Source of the DNA: Candidatus Alistipes faecigallinarum
GTDB lineage: Bacteria > Bacteroidota > Bacteroidia > Bacteroidales > Rikenellaceae
Assembly (NCBI GenBank): GCA_019115605.1
Contig: DXDG01000011.1
Span: 1 to 64,000, forward strand
Length of the DNA stretch: 64,000 bases
Direction of reading: 5' to 3'
Made by a program: the position numbers and the translations under genes
Part shown: positions 8,734-16,902 of the stretch, one piece after another
Numbering within the stretch: position 1 is the first letter of the stretch
How the letters are laid out: every line of letters starts with the position of its first letter
The notes under the pieces: generated by a model
What the model was told of the DNA's origin: nothing
What the model saw: the letters and a program-made list of their open reading frames with translations, nothing else
The model's database searches: none

Positions 8734-9822
8734 ATGTTTCTGAAGAAAATCACGCTGCTGAATTTCAAGAACGTCGCCCGCGAGGAGCTCACGTTCTGTC
8801 CGGGTATCAACGGGCTGGTCGGCGACAACGGCGCCGGAAAGACCAACATCGTGGATGCGGTCTACTACCTGTCGATGTGCAAGTCGTCGCTGCAGATGAC
8901 CGACGGACAGAGCATCCGCCACGATGCCGACTTTTTCCTCATCGAGGGCTCCTACGCCACCGACGGGGGGAAGAGCGAACAGGTCGTCTGCTCCTTTTCG
9001 CGCAAGGGCGGGAAGGTGCTCAAGCGCAACGGCAAGGAGTATGACCGGCTCTCGGACCATGTCGGGCTGATTCCCGCGGTCATCGTCTCCCCGGCCGATA
9101 GCGCGCTGATCTCCGATGCCGCAGACGAGCGGCGCCGCTACCTGAACGCCTTCATCTCGCAGCTCGACCGCGCCTACCTGGCCTCCGTCATACGCTACAA
9201 CGCCGTGCTGGCCGAGCGCAACCGCCTGCTGAAGAGCCATCCCGACGAGGAGATGCTCGGCATCTACGACCAGCAGCTCGTCCGCCACGGCGAGGAGATC
9301 CACGCCCGGCGGCAGCAGGCCGTCGAGGAGCTGCGCCCCGTCGTTGCGGAGTACTACCGGCAGCTCTCCGACGACCGCGAGCAGGTCGAGCTGCTCTACC
9401 GCTCGGAGCTCAACGACCGGCCCTTCGAGGAGGTGCTGCGCGCCGCGCGGGCGAAGGATCTGGTCAATGAGTTCACCACCTCGGGCATCCATCGCGATGA
9501 CCTGGTGCTGCGCATCGGCGGCTTCCCCTTGCGCAAATACGGCTCGCAGGGGCAGCAGAAATCCTTCCTCATCGCCCTCAAGCTCGCGCAGTACCGCATT
9601 GTCGCCCGCAACAAGCACGAGCGGCCGCTGCTGCTGCTCGACGACCTGTTCGACAAGCTCGACGCCAGCCGCGTCGAGCGGCTCATCCGCCTGGTGGCGA
9701 ACGACGACTTCGGGCAGATCCTCATCACGGACTGCAACCCCACGCGGCTGCGGACGATCCTCGACAAGGCGGGCGGCGACTACCGCCTCTACACCATCGA
9801 AAACGGGGAGGTACAGCGATGA
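8734..9822 (+). CDS. recF: DNA replication and repair protein RecF
   Basis: RecF is an SMC-like ATPase that acts with RecO and RecR to load RecA at single-strand gaps. The 362-residue protein begins MFLKKITLLNFKNVAREEL and has Walker A GDNGAGKT (30-37). Conserved internal segments include SGIHRDDLVL and KYGSQGQQKSFLIALKLAQ (the ABC-type signature region). The Walker B/D-loop region is PLLLLDDLFDKLDASR. Length fits the family. Its stop overlaps the start of the next gene by 4 nt (ATGA). Another pathway member, recR, lies at 16903-17499 on the other strand. dnaA and dnaN, common recF neighbours elsewhere, are not in the window. Confidence 0.96.
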   Translation: MFLKKITLLNFKNVAREELTFCPGINGLVGDNGAGKTNIVDAVYYLSMCKSSLQMTDGQSIRHDADFFLIEGSYATDGGKSEQVVCSFSRKGGKVLKRNGKEYDRLSDHVGLIPAVIVSPADSALISDAADERRRYLNAFISQLDRAYLASVIRYNAVLAERNRLLKSHPDEEMLGIYDQQLVRHGEEIHARRQQAVEELRPVVAEYYRQLSDDREQVELLYRSELNDRPFEEVLRAARAKDLVNEFTTSGIHRDDLVLRIGGFPLRKYGSQGQQKSFLIALKLAQYRIVARNKHERPLLLLDDLFDKLDASRVERLIRLVANDDFGQILITDCNPTRLRTILDKAGGDYRLYTIENGEVQR

Positions 9823-10109
9823 GACGCACGAAAACCATGCTCATGGGCGAACTGCTCGACGAGTTCTTCAAACGCCCCTACGTCGCCGCGAAGGTGGCCG
9901 AAGGGCGCCTGCCCGAGACCTGGCGGGCAATTGTCGGCGACCGCGCCGCGGAGGAGACCACGGAGCTGCGTCTCGAACGCCACATTCTCCACGTCCGCAT
10001 CCGTTCGAGCGTCCTGCGCTCGGAGCTCTTCTACCAGCGCGACGCCCTCTGCGAGGAGATCAACCGCCGCTCGGGTCTCCAGCTCGTCCGTGCCGTGATC
10101 ATCCGTTGA
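9819..10109 (+). CDS. DUF721 / DciA-like protein
   Basis: A 96-residue protein of the DUF721 family, which includes DciA, the replicative helicase operator used by bacteria without DnaC/DnaI. The core pattern is visible: LPETWRAIVGDRAAEETTELRLERHILHVRIRSSVLRSELFYQRDALCEEINR. It lacks the long N- or C-terminal extension of some DciA proteins, so it is essentially the compact KH-like domain. The ATG overlaps the recF stop, so the two are translationally coupled, fitting a DNA replication role. That role is inferred from family and context. Confidence 0.85.
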   Translation: MRRTKTMLMGELLDEFFKRPYVAAKVAEGRLPETWRAIVGDRAAEETTELRLERHILHVRIRSSVLRSELFYQRDALCEEINRRSGLQLVRAVIIR

Positions 10110-10140
10110 GACGGCGAGACGGCCCCGGCTCCGAAATACG

Positions 10141-10174
10141 AAAGCCCCGGATGCAACGCGCATCCGGGGCTTTT
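10141..10174. terminator. Bidirectional terminator between the DUF721 and ompA-like genes
   Basis: AAAGCCCCGGATG and CATCCGGGGCTTTT form a long GC-rich stem flanked by A and T runs between two convergent genes, so it can serve both. Confidence 0.9.
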
Positions 10175-10193
10175 GTGCAGGGAAGTCCGCCTG

Positions 10194-11393
10194 TTACTTG
10201 ATGATGGCGGCACGGTTGGCCTTCTGAACGTTGAAGAGATCCTTCTGGTTGCCCAGACCCTCGTAGGTGAGCTGCTTGGGATTGACTCCCTTCTGCACGA
10301 GGTAGTCGTAGACCCGCTTGGCCCGGTTCTCGGCCACCCGCTTGTTGCCGGCCTTCGTTCCGGTCTGCTGGTCGGCATGGCCCTGGATCGTATAGACGCG
10401 GTCGCGCGGTCCGGCCTTGATCTGCTCGGCGATCAGATCCAGACGCGTCATCTCCTGCGGCGTCAGCGTGGACATGCTGTAGTTGTAGAGGATGATCGAG
10501 TTCGAGACGAAGGCCTGCTCCTCCTCGCTCTCGGCCTGCATGGCCGAAGAGGCCTTCGAGTTTGCGGCCGCCGCGGCTGCCTTGGCAGCCTTCGCCTCGG
10601 CACGCGCCTTCTGCAGCTGACCGGCAAGCGCCTCGTTCTCGGCTTCGGCCTCAACCAGCGCCGCCGTACCGGCCGCTACGAGATCCTGGAAGGCCTCGAT
10701 ATCCTCGGCCGTATATCCGGGAAGGCCGCGCACCCAACCCCGGTTGTTGAAACGGTAGGCAATACCCGCCGTGGCACTCATGCCGAAGAGGTAGCGGCCG
10801 CCCATGGCCACGGGAACCAGCTTCGACTTGGTAACCATGCTCTTGAGTTCAAGCTGGATGTCGATCGCGGGCGACACGCGGAACTTGTTCAGCAGGCCGC
10901 ACGTGAAGGCAAAGCTCTGACGGGCACCCGTACCGTTGTCCTCCTTGCTCTTGTCCGTGAAGTTCGAGGCGACATATCCGAAGCCGGCAAACGGCACGGC
11001 ATACCACGCACGGTCCTCCCGGTAACCGCCAAACCAGTTGGAAGCGTTCAACATGAAATCGACATGCGCAAACATGTAGGGCCACGTCGCCTTGCGGTCC
11101 GCGGCATCGAAGTTTTCGAACCATCCGCCCTGCAGCTGTCCGCGGACACCGGCTACGGGATGAATCCACTTCAACAGCGAGAAGTTGCCCTCGAATCCGA
11201 GACGGTCGCCGAACGACCCGTGGTTCGTGCCGTTCGAAAGGGCCATGCCGGTACCGGCGCCGACCGAGATTTCCCAGTTGTCCCAGAATCCATTGGAGAC
11301 GAAGCCCGACCAGCTCGGCTTCTTCGGAGTTTCTTGTGCCCAGGCGGCAGATGCGAACGCCAGAAGCAGGATCGTAGAGTAAATTTTTTTCAT
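10194..11393 (-). CDS. OmpA-family outer membrane protein
   Basis: A 399-residue outer-membrane protein that links the outer membrane to peptidoglycan. It has a Sec signal peptide (1-19, ending AWAQ) and an N-terminal beta-barrel-like region with alternating hydrophobic strands (about 25-205). An Ala/Glu-rich coiled-coil linker follows (about 215-270). The C-terminal OmpA peptidoglycan-binding domain (about 285-399) carries YTIQGHADQQTGT and NKRVAENRAKRVYDYLVQKG, which match the NGHTDxxG and LSxxRAxxVxxYL patterns. It ends in IIK with no C-terminal Phe, which is normal because the barrel is N-terminal. It has its own transcript; nrdJ upstream is separated by a terminator. Confidence 0.93.
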   Translation of the reverse strand: MKKIYSTILLLAFASAAWAQETPKKPSWSGFVSNGFWDNWEISVGAGTGMALSNGTNHGSFGDRLGFEGNFSLLKWIHPVAGVRGQLQGGWFENFDAADRKATWPYMFAHVDFMLNASNWFGGYREDRAWYAVPFAGFGYVASNFTDKSKEDNGTGARQSFAFTCGLLNKFRVSPAIDIQLELKSMVTKSKLVPVAMGGRYLFGMSATAGIAYRFNNRGWVRGLPGYTAEDIEAFQDLVAAGTAALVEAEAENEALAGQLQKARAEAKAAKAAAAAANSKASSAMQAESEEEQAFVSNSIILYNYSMSTLTPQEMTRLDLIAEQIKAGPRDRVYTIQGHADQQTGTKAGNKRVAENRAKRVYDYLVQKGVNPKQLTYEGLGNQKDLFNVQKANRAAIIK

Positions 11394-11487
11394 AATCGTT
11401 GATGTGTAAAAATTACGTTACCCTGCTTTCAGCAAATTCCGTTCTCGTTTGTCCGAAAATCCGCATTGCGGCCGCATGCAACACAAA

Positions 11488-11515
11488 GAGGCCCGGAATG
11501 AACATCCCGGGCCTC
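11488..11515 (-). terminator. Terminator of nrdJ
   Basis: GAGGCCCGG (11488-11496) pairs with CCGGGCCTC (11107-type arm at 11107+400, i.e. 11507-11515). On the minus strand the stem is followed by a weak T tract (CTTTGTG). It sits just after the nrdJ stop codon. Confidence 0.75.
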
Positions 11516-11538
11516 CTTACATGGAAAGGCAACGTGCA

Positions 11539-14088
11539 TCATCCGCACTTCGAGTAGCCGCACGACATGCAGGTCAGGCAGCCGTTCTGGTAGGCCATGT
11601 TCTCCTGCCCGCAGCTCGGGCACTTGCCCTTGGCCTGCGTGCCATCGACGATATACTGCTTCAGGGCACGGCAGACACCCGTTTTCCAGGTGTTGATCGA
11701 TTCGCTGTCGAGATGCAGCGACTCGATGAGCGAGACGGTCTTCTCGATGGGCATGCCGTAACGCAGCACACCCGAGATGAGCTTCGCGTAGTTCCAGAAC
11801 TCCTCGTTGAACAGGCGCGAGATGCCGCCGATCGTATTCGTGTATCCGTAGCGGTCGGTATACTGGAAGTCATAGCGCTTCGAGCCATCCGCCTCGCGCA
11901 CCTTGATGATATAGCCCTTGGTGATCTTGCGCGGGATGTACATGGCATCCTCCTCGATCTTTCCGGTGAAGACCTCGTAGGGACGTCCGTCCTGCAGGCC
12001 CACGAAGGCGATCCAGTCCTCCGAACCGTTCTTGAAGCGCACGATGTCGGCCGGAATGGACTTCGGACGCTTGGGCACCTGTCCCGGATGCTCCTCACAG
12101 CGTTTCTTCTTTGCGTTCTTCTCCAGCAGCACGCCGTCGCGGCATCCGTCGCGATAGACCGTGACGCCCTTGCAGCCGCACTCCCAGGCCGTGCGGTACA
12201 CGTCGGCCACGAGCGCCTCCGAGACGTTGTTCGGGAGGTTCACCGTTACCGAAATCGAGTGATCGACCCACTTCTGGATCGCACCCTGCATCTTGACCTT
12301 CGCCACCCAGTCGATGTCATTGGCCGTAGCGCCGTAGTAGGGCGACGCCTTGACCCACTTGTCGAGATCCTCGTCGGAGATCGTCTCGAGCTTCGAGGTG
12401 TCGTATCCGTTTGCCTCGAGCCACTTGACGAAGTTGTGGTGGTAGACGTTGTACTCCTGGAACTTCTCGCCCGTCTCGTCCTCGAAATCGACATGCGTGT
12501 CGTGGTCCGAGGGGTTGATCTTGCGGCGGCGCTTGTAGACCGTGCGGAAGACGGGCTCGATGCCCGAGGTGGTCTGCGACATGAGCGACGTGGTGCCCGT
12601 CGGGGCGATCGTCAGCATGGCGATGTTGCGGCGTCCGACCCGGCACATCTCCTCGTAGAGGGCCGGATCGGCCTCGCGGATGCGGGCGATCATCGGGTTG
12701 TTAACCTCCCGGGCGGCGTCGTAGATCGGGAACGGACCACGCTCGGCAGCCATCTTGACCGAAGCCCGGTAGGCCTCGACGGCCAGCGTCTTCTGCACCT
12801 CGACGGCGAAGTCGATCGCCTCGGGCGACCCGTAACGCAGCCCCAGCGCCGCGAGCATGTCGCCCTCAGCCGTGATGCCCAGGCCCGTGCGGCGTCCCTT
12901 GAGGGCCATCGTACGGATCTTCTTCCAGAGTTCCAGCTCGACGCGGCGGACATCCTCGTCCTCGGGATCCGCCTCGATTTTCGCAATGATCTGCTCGACC
13001 TTCTCCAGCTCCAGGTCGATGATGTCGTCCATCATGTGCATGGCCTTGCCCACATGGTCGCGGAAACGCTCGAAATTGAACTTCGCATCGGCCTTGAAGG
13101 GGTTGTCCACATAGCTGAAGAGGTTGAGCGCCAGCAGCCGGCACGAATCGTAGGGACAGAGCGGAATCTCACCGCACGGATTGGTCGAAACCGTGCGGAA
13201 GCCCTCGTCGGCATAGCAGTCGGGGACGCTTTCGCGCAGGATCGTATCCCAGAACAGCACGCCGGGCTCGGCCGACTTCCAGGCGTTGTGGATAATCTTC
13301 TCCCAGAGTTTCTTCGCATCGATGTCCTGCTCGTACTTCGGGTGGTCCGAGTCGATGGGGAACTGCTGGTGGTACTTCTTGCCGGCCAGCGCCGCCCGCA
13401 TGAATTCGTCGTCGATCTTGATCGAGACGTTGGCGCCCGTAACCTTGCCCGTATCGACCTTGGCGTCAATGAAGCGCTCGGCATCGGGATGCTTGATCGA
13501 GAGCGAGAGCATCAGCGCGCCGCGGCGGCCGTCCTGCGCCACCTCACGCGTGGAGTTCGAGTAGCGCTCCATGAAGGGGACGATACCCGTCGACGTAAGG
13601 GCCGAGTTGAGCACCGGGCTGCCCGTGGGACGGATGTGCGAAAGGTCGTGGCCCACGCCGCCGCGGCGCTTCATCAGCTGCACCTGCTCCTCGTCCATGC
13701 GGAAGATGCCGCCGTAGGAGTCGGCCGGGTGCTTGTGGCCGATGACAAAGCAGTTCGAGAGCGAAGCCACCTGGAAGTTGTTGCCGATACCGGTCATGGG
13801 GCCGCCCTGCGGAATCGCGTAGCGGAAATGGTCGAGCAGGGCGAAAGCCTCCTCCTTCGACATCGGATTGGGATACTTGCGCTCGATGCGTTCGATCTCG
13901 GCGGCGATGCGCTCGTGCATCTCACGGGGCGACCGCTCGTAAATGTTGCCGAAGGAGTCCTTCAGGGCATACTTGCTGACCCATACCGTGGCCGCAAGAT
14001 CGTCCCCGTCGAAATACTTCCTCGACTCGGCGACCGCATCGTTGTAATCGACCTTCTGCGGGGCCTGCTGCTGGGAGTTTTTTGACAT
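11539..14088 (-). CDS. nrdJ: Adenosylcobalamin-dependent (class II) ribonucleoside-diphosphate reductase
   Basis: NrdJ reduces ribonucleotides to deoxyribonucleotides using an adenosylcobalamin-generated thiyl radical, so it works without oxygen. The 849-residue protein shows the N-terminal redox cysteine in ASLSNCFVIGHK (C113), the finger-loop sequence STNPCGEIPLCPYDSC with the radical cysteine, and the APTGTTSLMSQTTSGIEP loop. The C-terminal zinc-ribbon-like tail is CPSCG...CMSCGYSKCG (about 828-849), which regenerates the active site. No class I or III reductase is in the window. The upstream region (14089-14268) carries DnaA boxes and inverted repeats but no recognisable cobalamin riboswitch. 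Confidence 0.95.
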   Translation of the reverse strand: MSKNSQQQAPQKVDYNDAVAESRKYFDGDDLAATVWVSKYALKDSFGNIYERSPREMHERIAAEIERIERKYPNPMSKEEAFALLDHFRYAIPQGGPMTGIGNNFQVASLSNCFVIGHKHPADSYGGIFRMDEEQVQLMKRRGGVGHDLSHIRPTGSPVLNSALTSTGIVPFMERYSNSTREVAQDGRRGALMLSLSIKHPDAERFIDAKVDTGKVTGANVSIKIDDEFMRAALAGKKYHQQFPIDSDHPKYEQDIDAKKLWEKIIHNAWKSAEPGVLFWDTILRESVPDCYADEGFRTVSTNPCGEIPLCPYDSCRLLALNLFSYVDNPFKADAKFNFERFRDHVGKAMHMMDDIIDLELEKVEQIIAKIEADPEDEDVRRVELELWKKIRTMALKGRRTGLGITAEGDMLAALGLRYGSPEAIDFAVEVQKTLAVEAYRASVKMAAERGPFPIYDAAREVNNPMIARIREADPALYEEMCRVGRRNIAMLTIAPTGTTSLMSQTTSGIEPVFRTVYKRRRKINPSDHDTHVDFEDETGEKFQEYNVYHHNFVKWLEANGYDTSKLETISDEDLDKWVKASPYYGATANDIDWVAKVKMQGAIQKWVDHSISVTVNLPNNVSEALVADVYRTAWECGCKGVTVYRDGCRDGVLLEKNAKKKRCEEHPGQVPKRPKSIPADIVRFKNGSEDWIAFVGLQDGRPYEVFTGKIEEDAMYIPRKITKGYIIKVREADGSKRYDFQYTDRYGYTNTIGGISRLFNEEFWNYAKLISGVLRYGMPIEKTVSLIESLHLDSESINTWKTGVCRALKQYIVDGTQAKGKCPSCGQENMAYQNGCLTCMSCGYSKCG

Positions 14089-14122
14089 ATGCGTATCTAT
14101 TTTTCAGATTTTTACAATCGGG

Positions 14123-14169
14123 ACAGACCGGAGTCTGTTCTACAAAATTGGAGCTTTTCCGGCGGAAAA
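14123..14169. repeat. Two inverted repeats in the nrdJ upstream region
   Basis: ACAGAC-CGGA-GTCTGT (14123-14138) lies in the presumed nrdJ leader and TTTTCC-GGC-GGAAAA (14155-14169) just upstream. Between them, on the minus strand, is CAATTTTG, one base off the TAnnTTTG -7 consensus. The repeats flank the likely transcription start and are operator candidates. Confidence 0.45.
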
Positions 14170-14189
14170 ACCAGCGTCGGGAATCAAAC

Positions 14190-14209
14190 TTATCCACAAA
14201 TTATCTACA
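14190..14209 (+). promoter_or_regulatory. Two tandem DnaA boxes upstream of nrdJ
   Basis: TTATCCACA (14190-14198) is a perfect match to the DnaA-box consensus TTATnCACA. Two bases later TTATCTACA (14201-14209) differs at one position and has the same orientation, 11 bp apart. They lie about 100 bp upstream of the nrdJ start codon. Confidence 0.6.
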
Positions 14210-14220
14210 AAAGTCCAAAA

Positions 14221-14248
14221 GGCGCGCCCCGCGGCTGCGGGGCGCGCC
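14221..14248 (-). terminator. Terminator of ridA
   Basis: A perfect 12-bp GGCGCGCCCCGC/GCGGGGCGCGCC stem with a 4-nt loop. On the minus strand it is followed by TTTTGGACTTTTG. It lies 21 nt after the ridA stop codon. Confidence 0.8.
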
Positions 14249-14268
14249 TCAACCTTCCGGACGTGGGA

Positions 14269-14643
14269 TCACTTCACCGCAACGGCGTCGATCTCGACCA
14301 GGGCGCCCATCGGAAGCGCCGCCACCTCATAGCAGACGCGGGCGGGCATTTCGGCGGTGAAAAACTCGGCATAGATGCCGTTCATGGCGGCAAAATCGCC
14401 GATCGACGAGAGCAGCACGGTGGTCTTCACCACGTTCGTGTAGTCGCAACCCGCCTCGCGGAGGATATGCCCCAGATTCTGAAGCGACTGGCGCGTCTGC
14501 GCCTCGATGCCTTCGGGCATGCGGCCCGTTGCGGCGTCCACGGGCAGCTGGCCCGAAACATAAAGCGTTCCGCCGGCCTCGACGGCCTGCGAATAGGGAC
14601 CTACGGCCTTCGGCGCCGCAGGCGATGCAATGAGCTTCTTCAT
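14269..14643 (-). CDS. ridA: RidA-family reactive intermediate deaminase
   Basis: RidA hydrolyses reactive 2-aminoacrylate and related enamines or imines made by PLP enzymes. The 124-residue protein matches the family length. It begins with the APKAVGPYSQAVEAGGTLYVSGQLP block (about 9-33). It contains the conserved R and C of the active-site segment PARVCYEVAALPMGALVEIDAVAVK at the C-terminus. The gene has its own promoter, divergent from the META-domain gene, and its own terminator. Confidence 0.93.
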   Translation of the reverse strand: MKKLIASPAAPKAVGPYSQAVEAGGTLYVSGQLPVDAATGRMPEGIEAQTRQSLQNLGHILREAGCDYTNVVKTTVLLSSIGDFAAMNGIYAEFFTAEMPARVCYEVAALPMGALVEIDAVAVK

Positions 14644-14773
14644 GATATCCTGTTTTTCAATGATTTACTTACCACGCTCCGCCTGTCCGCACGGGATCAC
14701 GCACCCGCGGCCGGGGGAGTCCGCCACGGAGAGAATCGGCCGCAAGCGGCGACCCAACCTCCGAAACGGGATA

Positions 14774-14800
14774 CAAAGATACGATTTATTCGTATATTTG
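14774..14800. promoter_or_regulatory. Back-to-back -7 elements of ridA and the META-domain gene
   Basis: Minus-strand TATCTTTG (14781-14774) faces ridA, and plus-strand TATATTTG (14793-14800) lies 26 nt before the META gene ATG. Both match TAnnTTTG. The two -7 boxes are only 11 nt apart, so the promoters overlap and probably compete. Confidence 0.65.
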
Positions 14801-14825
14801 CCACACGACAAAACCAGAAAAAACG

Positions 14826-15257
14826 ATGCGCATTCTTTCAAAAATGGCGGTCCTCGCGGCCGTCGCGATGCTCGCGGGGGCCTGCTGCCCCTGCCGCTCC
14901 TACCAGAAGAAGACCCGGCGCCCGCTGACGGGCACCGAGTGGCAGCTCGTCCAGCTCAACGGCCGCAGCGTGCAGCCCGAAGCGGGCCGCTTTACCATCA
15001 CGCTCCAGGCCGACGAGAGCCAGATCAGCGGCACGGGGGCCTGCAACCGGATCTTCGGCCCCTATGTCGAGGGGGAAAAGCGCGCCCTCAAGATCGGGCC
15101 GCTGGCCTCCACGAAGATGATGTGTCCCGCCGACGCGGCGCTCGAACGGCAGTTCACCGCGGCACTCGAAACCACGACCCACTACGACATGGACGGTCCG
15201 ATGCTGCTGCTGCTCTCGAACGGCGAACTGAAGGCCATCTTCCAGGCACAGCCATGA
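14826..15257 (+). CDS. META-domain lipoprotein (HslJ-like)
   Basis: A 143-residue lipoprotein with the lipobox LAGAC (Cys at about 20). The rest is a META domain: GTEWQLVQLNGRSVQ, then FTITLQADESQISGTGACNRIFGPY (the conserved GxxGCNxxxG region), and GPLASTKMMCPADAALERQFTAAL. META/HslJ proteins are small envelope proteins linked in other bacteria to heat or novobiocin resistance; the biochemical role is unknown. Its stop overlaps the start of the next gene (ATGA), so the pair is a two-gene operon. Confidence 0.85.
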   Translation: MRILSKMAVLAAVAMLAGACCPCRSYQKKTRRPLTGTEWQLVQLNGRSVQPEAGRFTITLQADESQISGTGACNRIFGPYVEGEKRALKIGPLASTKMMCPADAALERQFTAALETTTHYDMDGPMLLLLSNGELKAIFQAQP

Positions 15258-15707
15258 GCCTGCACCGAAGGCTCTGCGCGGTACTGTTGCTGCTGACCGC
15301 CACGACGGGACACGCACTCGGGCAGGAAACGGCAGCACCGAAACGGCCCGAAGCCCGGATTGTGGTATTCCGGGACTCCATCCACCTCGAACGCTGCGAC
15401 ACCCCGCCCCGCTTCCGCGGAGGCGATATCCGCCGTTTCGAAAGATGGATCGGCCGAAAGATCGAAAAAATATCCCCCCCGATTGGCACACGAATCCGAT
15501 ATCCCGGGGCGGATAGTTGTCTCGTTCGTGATCGACACGACGGGAAGGCTTACGCAGATTGAGGCGCTCCAGCATCCCGACCGATCGCTCACCGACAAGG
15601 TCCTCCGCATCCTGGAACAATCGCCCCGTTGGAAACCGGGACTGTCGGGCGGCAGGACCATCCCGGTCGAGGTCCTTCTCCCGCTGTATTCCCGCCGTCG
15701 GCCATAA
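15254..15707 (+). pseudogene. TonB C-terminal-domain protein interrupted by a frameshift
   Basis: The 5' part (ATG 15254) encodes a signal peptide (ends ALGQ) and a segment leading into a TonB domain (PPRFRGGDIRRFERWIGRKIEK). The 3' part, in the next frame (to 15707), continues naturally with YPPRLAHESDIPGRIVVSF, then VIDTTGRLTQIEAL and WKPGLSGGRTIPVEVLLPL, the classic TonB C-terminal fold. Removing one base from the A6 run at 15465-15470 joins them into one protein of about 150 residues. As given, the first frame runs on to a stop at 15562 with unrelated sequence. This may be a sequencing error, a true pseudogene or slippage. The protein is short and lacks the usual N-terminal TonB membrane anchor and proline spacer, so it is unlikely to be a canonical TonB. 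Confidence 0.75.
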
Positions 15708-15709
15708 CC

Positions 15710-15765
15710 GGCCGCATCGCGCACCGGATCACTTCACCGGACCGCCGGGCCGCATCGCGCACCGG
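15710..15765 (+). repeat. 18-bp direct repeat
   Basis: GGCCGCATCGCGCACCGG occurs at 15710-15727 and again at 15748-15765. A partial third copy of its end (GCACCGGATC) lies near 15794. This is in the gap between the convergent TonB-like gene and mdh. No function is apparent. Confidence 0.6.
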
Positions 15766-15812
15766 GCCACCACGCCACAAACCGGATTCCACGCACCGGA
15801 TCGCCGCACATG

Positions 15813-15847
15813 AAAAAGCCCTCCTCCCCGCTCGGGGAAGAGGGCTT
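15813..15847 (-). terminator. Terminator of the fum-bat-recR-mdh operon
   Basis: AAGCCCTC-C-TCCCCG / CGGGGA-AGAGGGCTT forms a long stem followed on the minus strand by TTTTTCA, 22 nt after the mdh stop codon. Confidence 0.85.
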
Positions 15848-15869
15848 CATCATATGCTCGCGCGGGCGA

Positions 15870-16868
15870 TTACTTCAGATTCGGGTTCAGCTCACCCCAC
15901 TTGTCGATAGCGGGCAGCACACCCATCTCGATCACCTCGTCACGCAGCGTGCAGAGGTGTGCGTAGCTCTCACGCAGCTTCTGATGCTCCTCGGGCGTAC
16001 CCTGTACGCTCTTGTAGGTGGCACCCTCCTTCGTGATCTCGGTCTCCATGGCCATCATGATGTGGTCAAACTCGCCGTTGTGTACATAGACACCGGCAGG
16101 ATACTCGAACGCCTTGCCGCCCATGGCTGCCGCGATCATGCAGATCGAAACGTAGGCCGGGCTCTGGAACGACGAACGGCCGCGCAGGTCGATGATGTGC
16201 TTGCCGCCCTGGATGACGCGCTGCTGAAGGGCGTGCCAGTCCTCAACGGGCATCTTCGTGCCGATCAGCTCCGACAGGGGCTTGCCGTCCACGAGCGTCG
16301 TCGAGGCGAAGACGGCCATCTGCTCGCCGTGGCCGCCGTAGGTGCGGCAGTTCTTCACCTCGTCGGGCGAGATCTTGAAGTACTTGGCCAGTTCCGAACG
16401 CAGACGCGTCGAGTCGAGCGCTGCGAGCGTCGTTACCTGCGAAGGCTTCAGACCGCTGTAGATCAGCGTAATCAGACCCGTAATGTCGGCCGGGTTGAAG
16501 ATCACGACCACATGCTTCACATCGGGGCAGTAGGCCTTGAGGTTCTTGCCGAACTCCTCGGCGATCTGCGCGTTGCCCTTGAGCAGGTCCTCACGCGTCA
16601 TGCCGGCCTTGCGGGCGGCACCGCCCGACGATACGACATACGAAGCACCCGTGAGGGCCTCCTTGACGTCGGTCGTCCAGGTGATGTTCACACCCTCGAA
16701 ACCGCAGTGGTACATCTCCTCGGCCACACCCTCGAGTGCCGGAGCAAACGGGTCGTAGAGACAAATGTTGGGCGTCAGATGCATCATGATAGCCGTCTGT
16801 GCCATGTTCGAGCCGATCATGCCGGCTGCACCCACGATCGTGAGTTTCTCATTGGTTACGAATTCCAT
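15870..16868 (-). CDS. mdh: Malate dehydrogenase
   Basis: Interconverts malate and oxaloacetate with NAD. In Bacteroidales it feeds the reductive branch oxaloacetate to malate to fumarate. The 332-residue protein has the Rossmann motif VGAAGMIGSNMAQ (12-24), VVSSGGAARKAGMTREDLLKGN (substrate-loop region), VVIFNPADITGLI, and the active-site His in RTYGGHGEQM. It belongs to the LDH/MDH superfamily in the divergent form found in Bacteroidetes; substrate specificity is assigned by family resemblance. It is the last gene of the fumarase-Bat-recR unit, 34 nt after recR. Confidence 0.9.
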   Translation of the reverse strand: MEFVTNEKLTIVGAAGMIGSNMAQTAIMMHLTPNICLYDPFAPALEGVAEEMYHCGFEGVNITWTTDVKEALTGASYVVSSGGAARKAGMTREDLLKGNAQIAEEFGKNLKAYCPDVKHVVVIFNPADITGLITLIYSGLKPSQVTTLAALDSTRLRSELAKYFKISPDEVKNCRTYGGHGEQMAVFASTTLVDGKPLSELIGTKMPVEDWHALQQRVIQGGKHIIDLRGRSSFQSPAYVSICMIAAAMGGKAFEYPAGVYVHNGEFDHIMMAMETEITKEGATYKSVQGTPEEHQKLRESYAHLCTLRDEVIEMGVLPAIDKWGELNPNLK

Positions 16869-16902
16869 AACTTTTTATTTTTAAGAGGTTCGTGTATCGT
16901 TT

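Noticed and set aside
14089..14268. Possible cobalamin riboswitch upstream of the B12-dependent reductase
   Set aside because: No B12-box-like sequence or multi-helix core could be found in the 180 bp; the region is better explained by a terminator, DnaA boxes and short inverted repeats.
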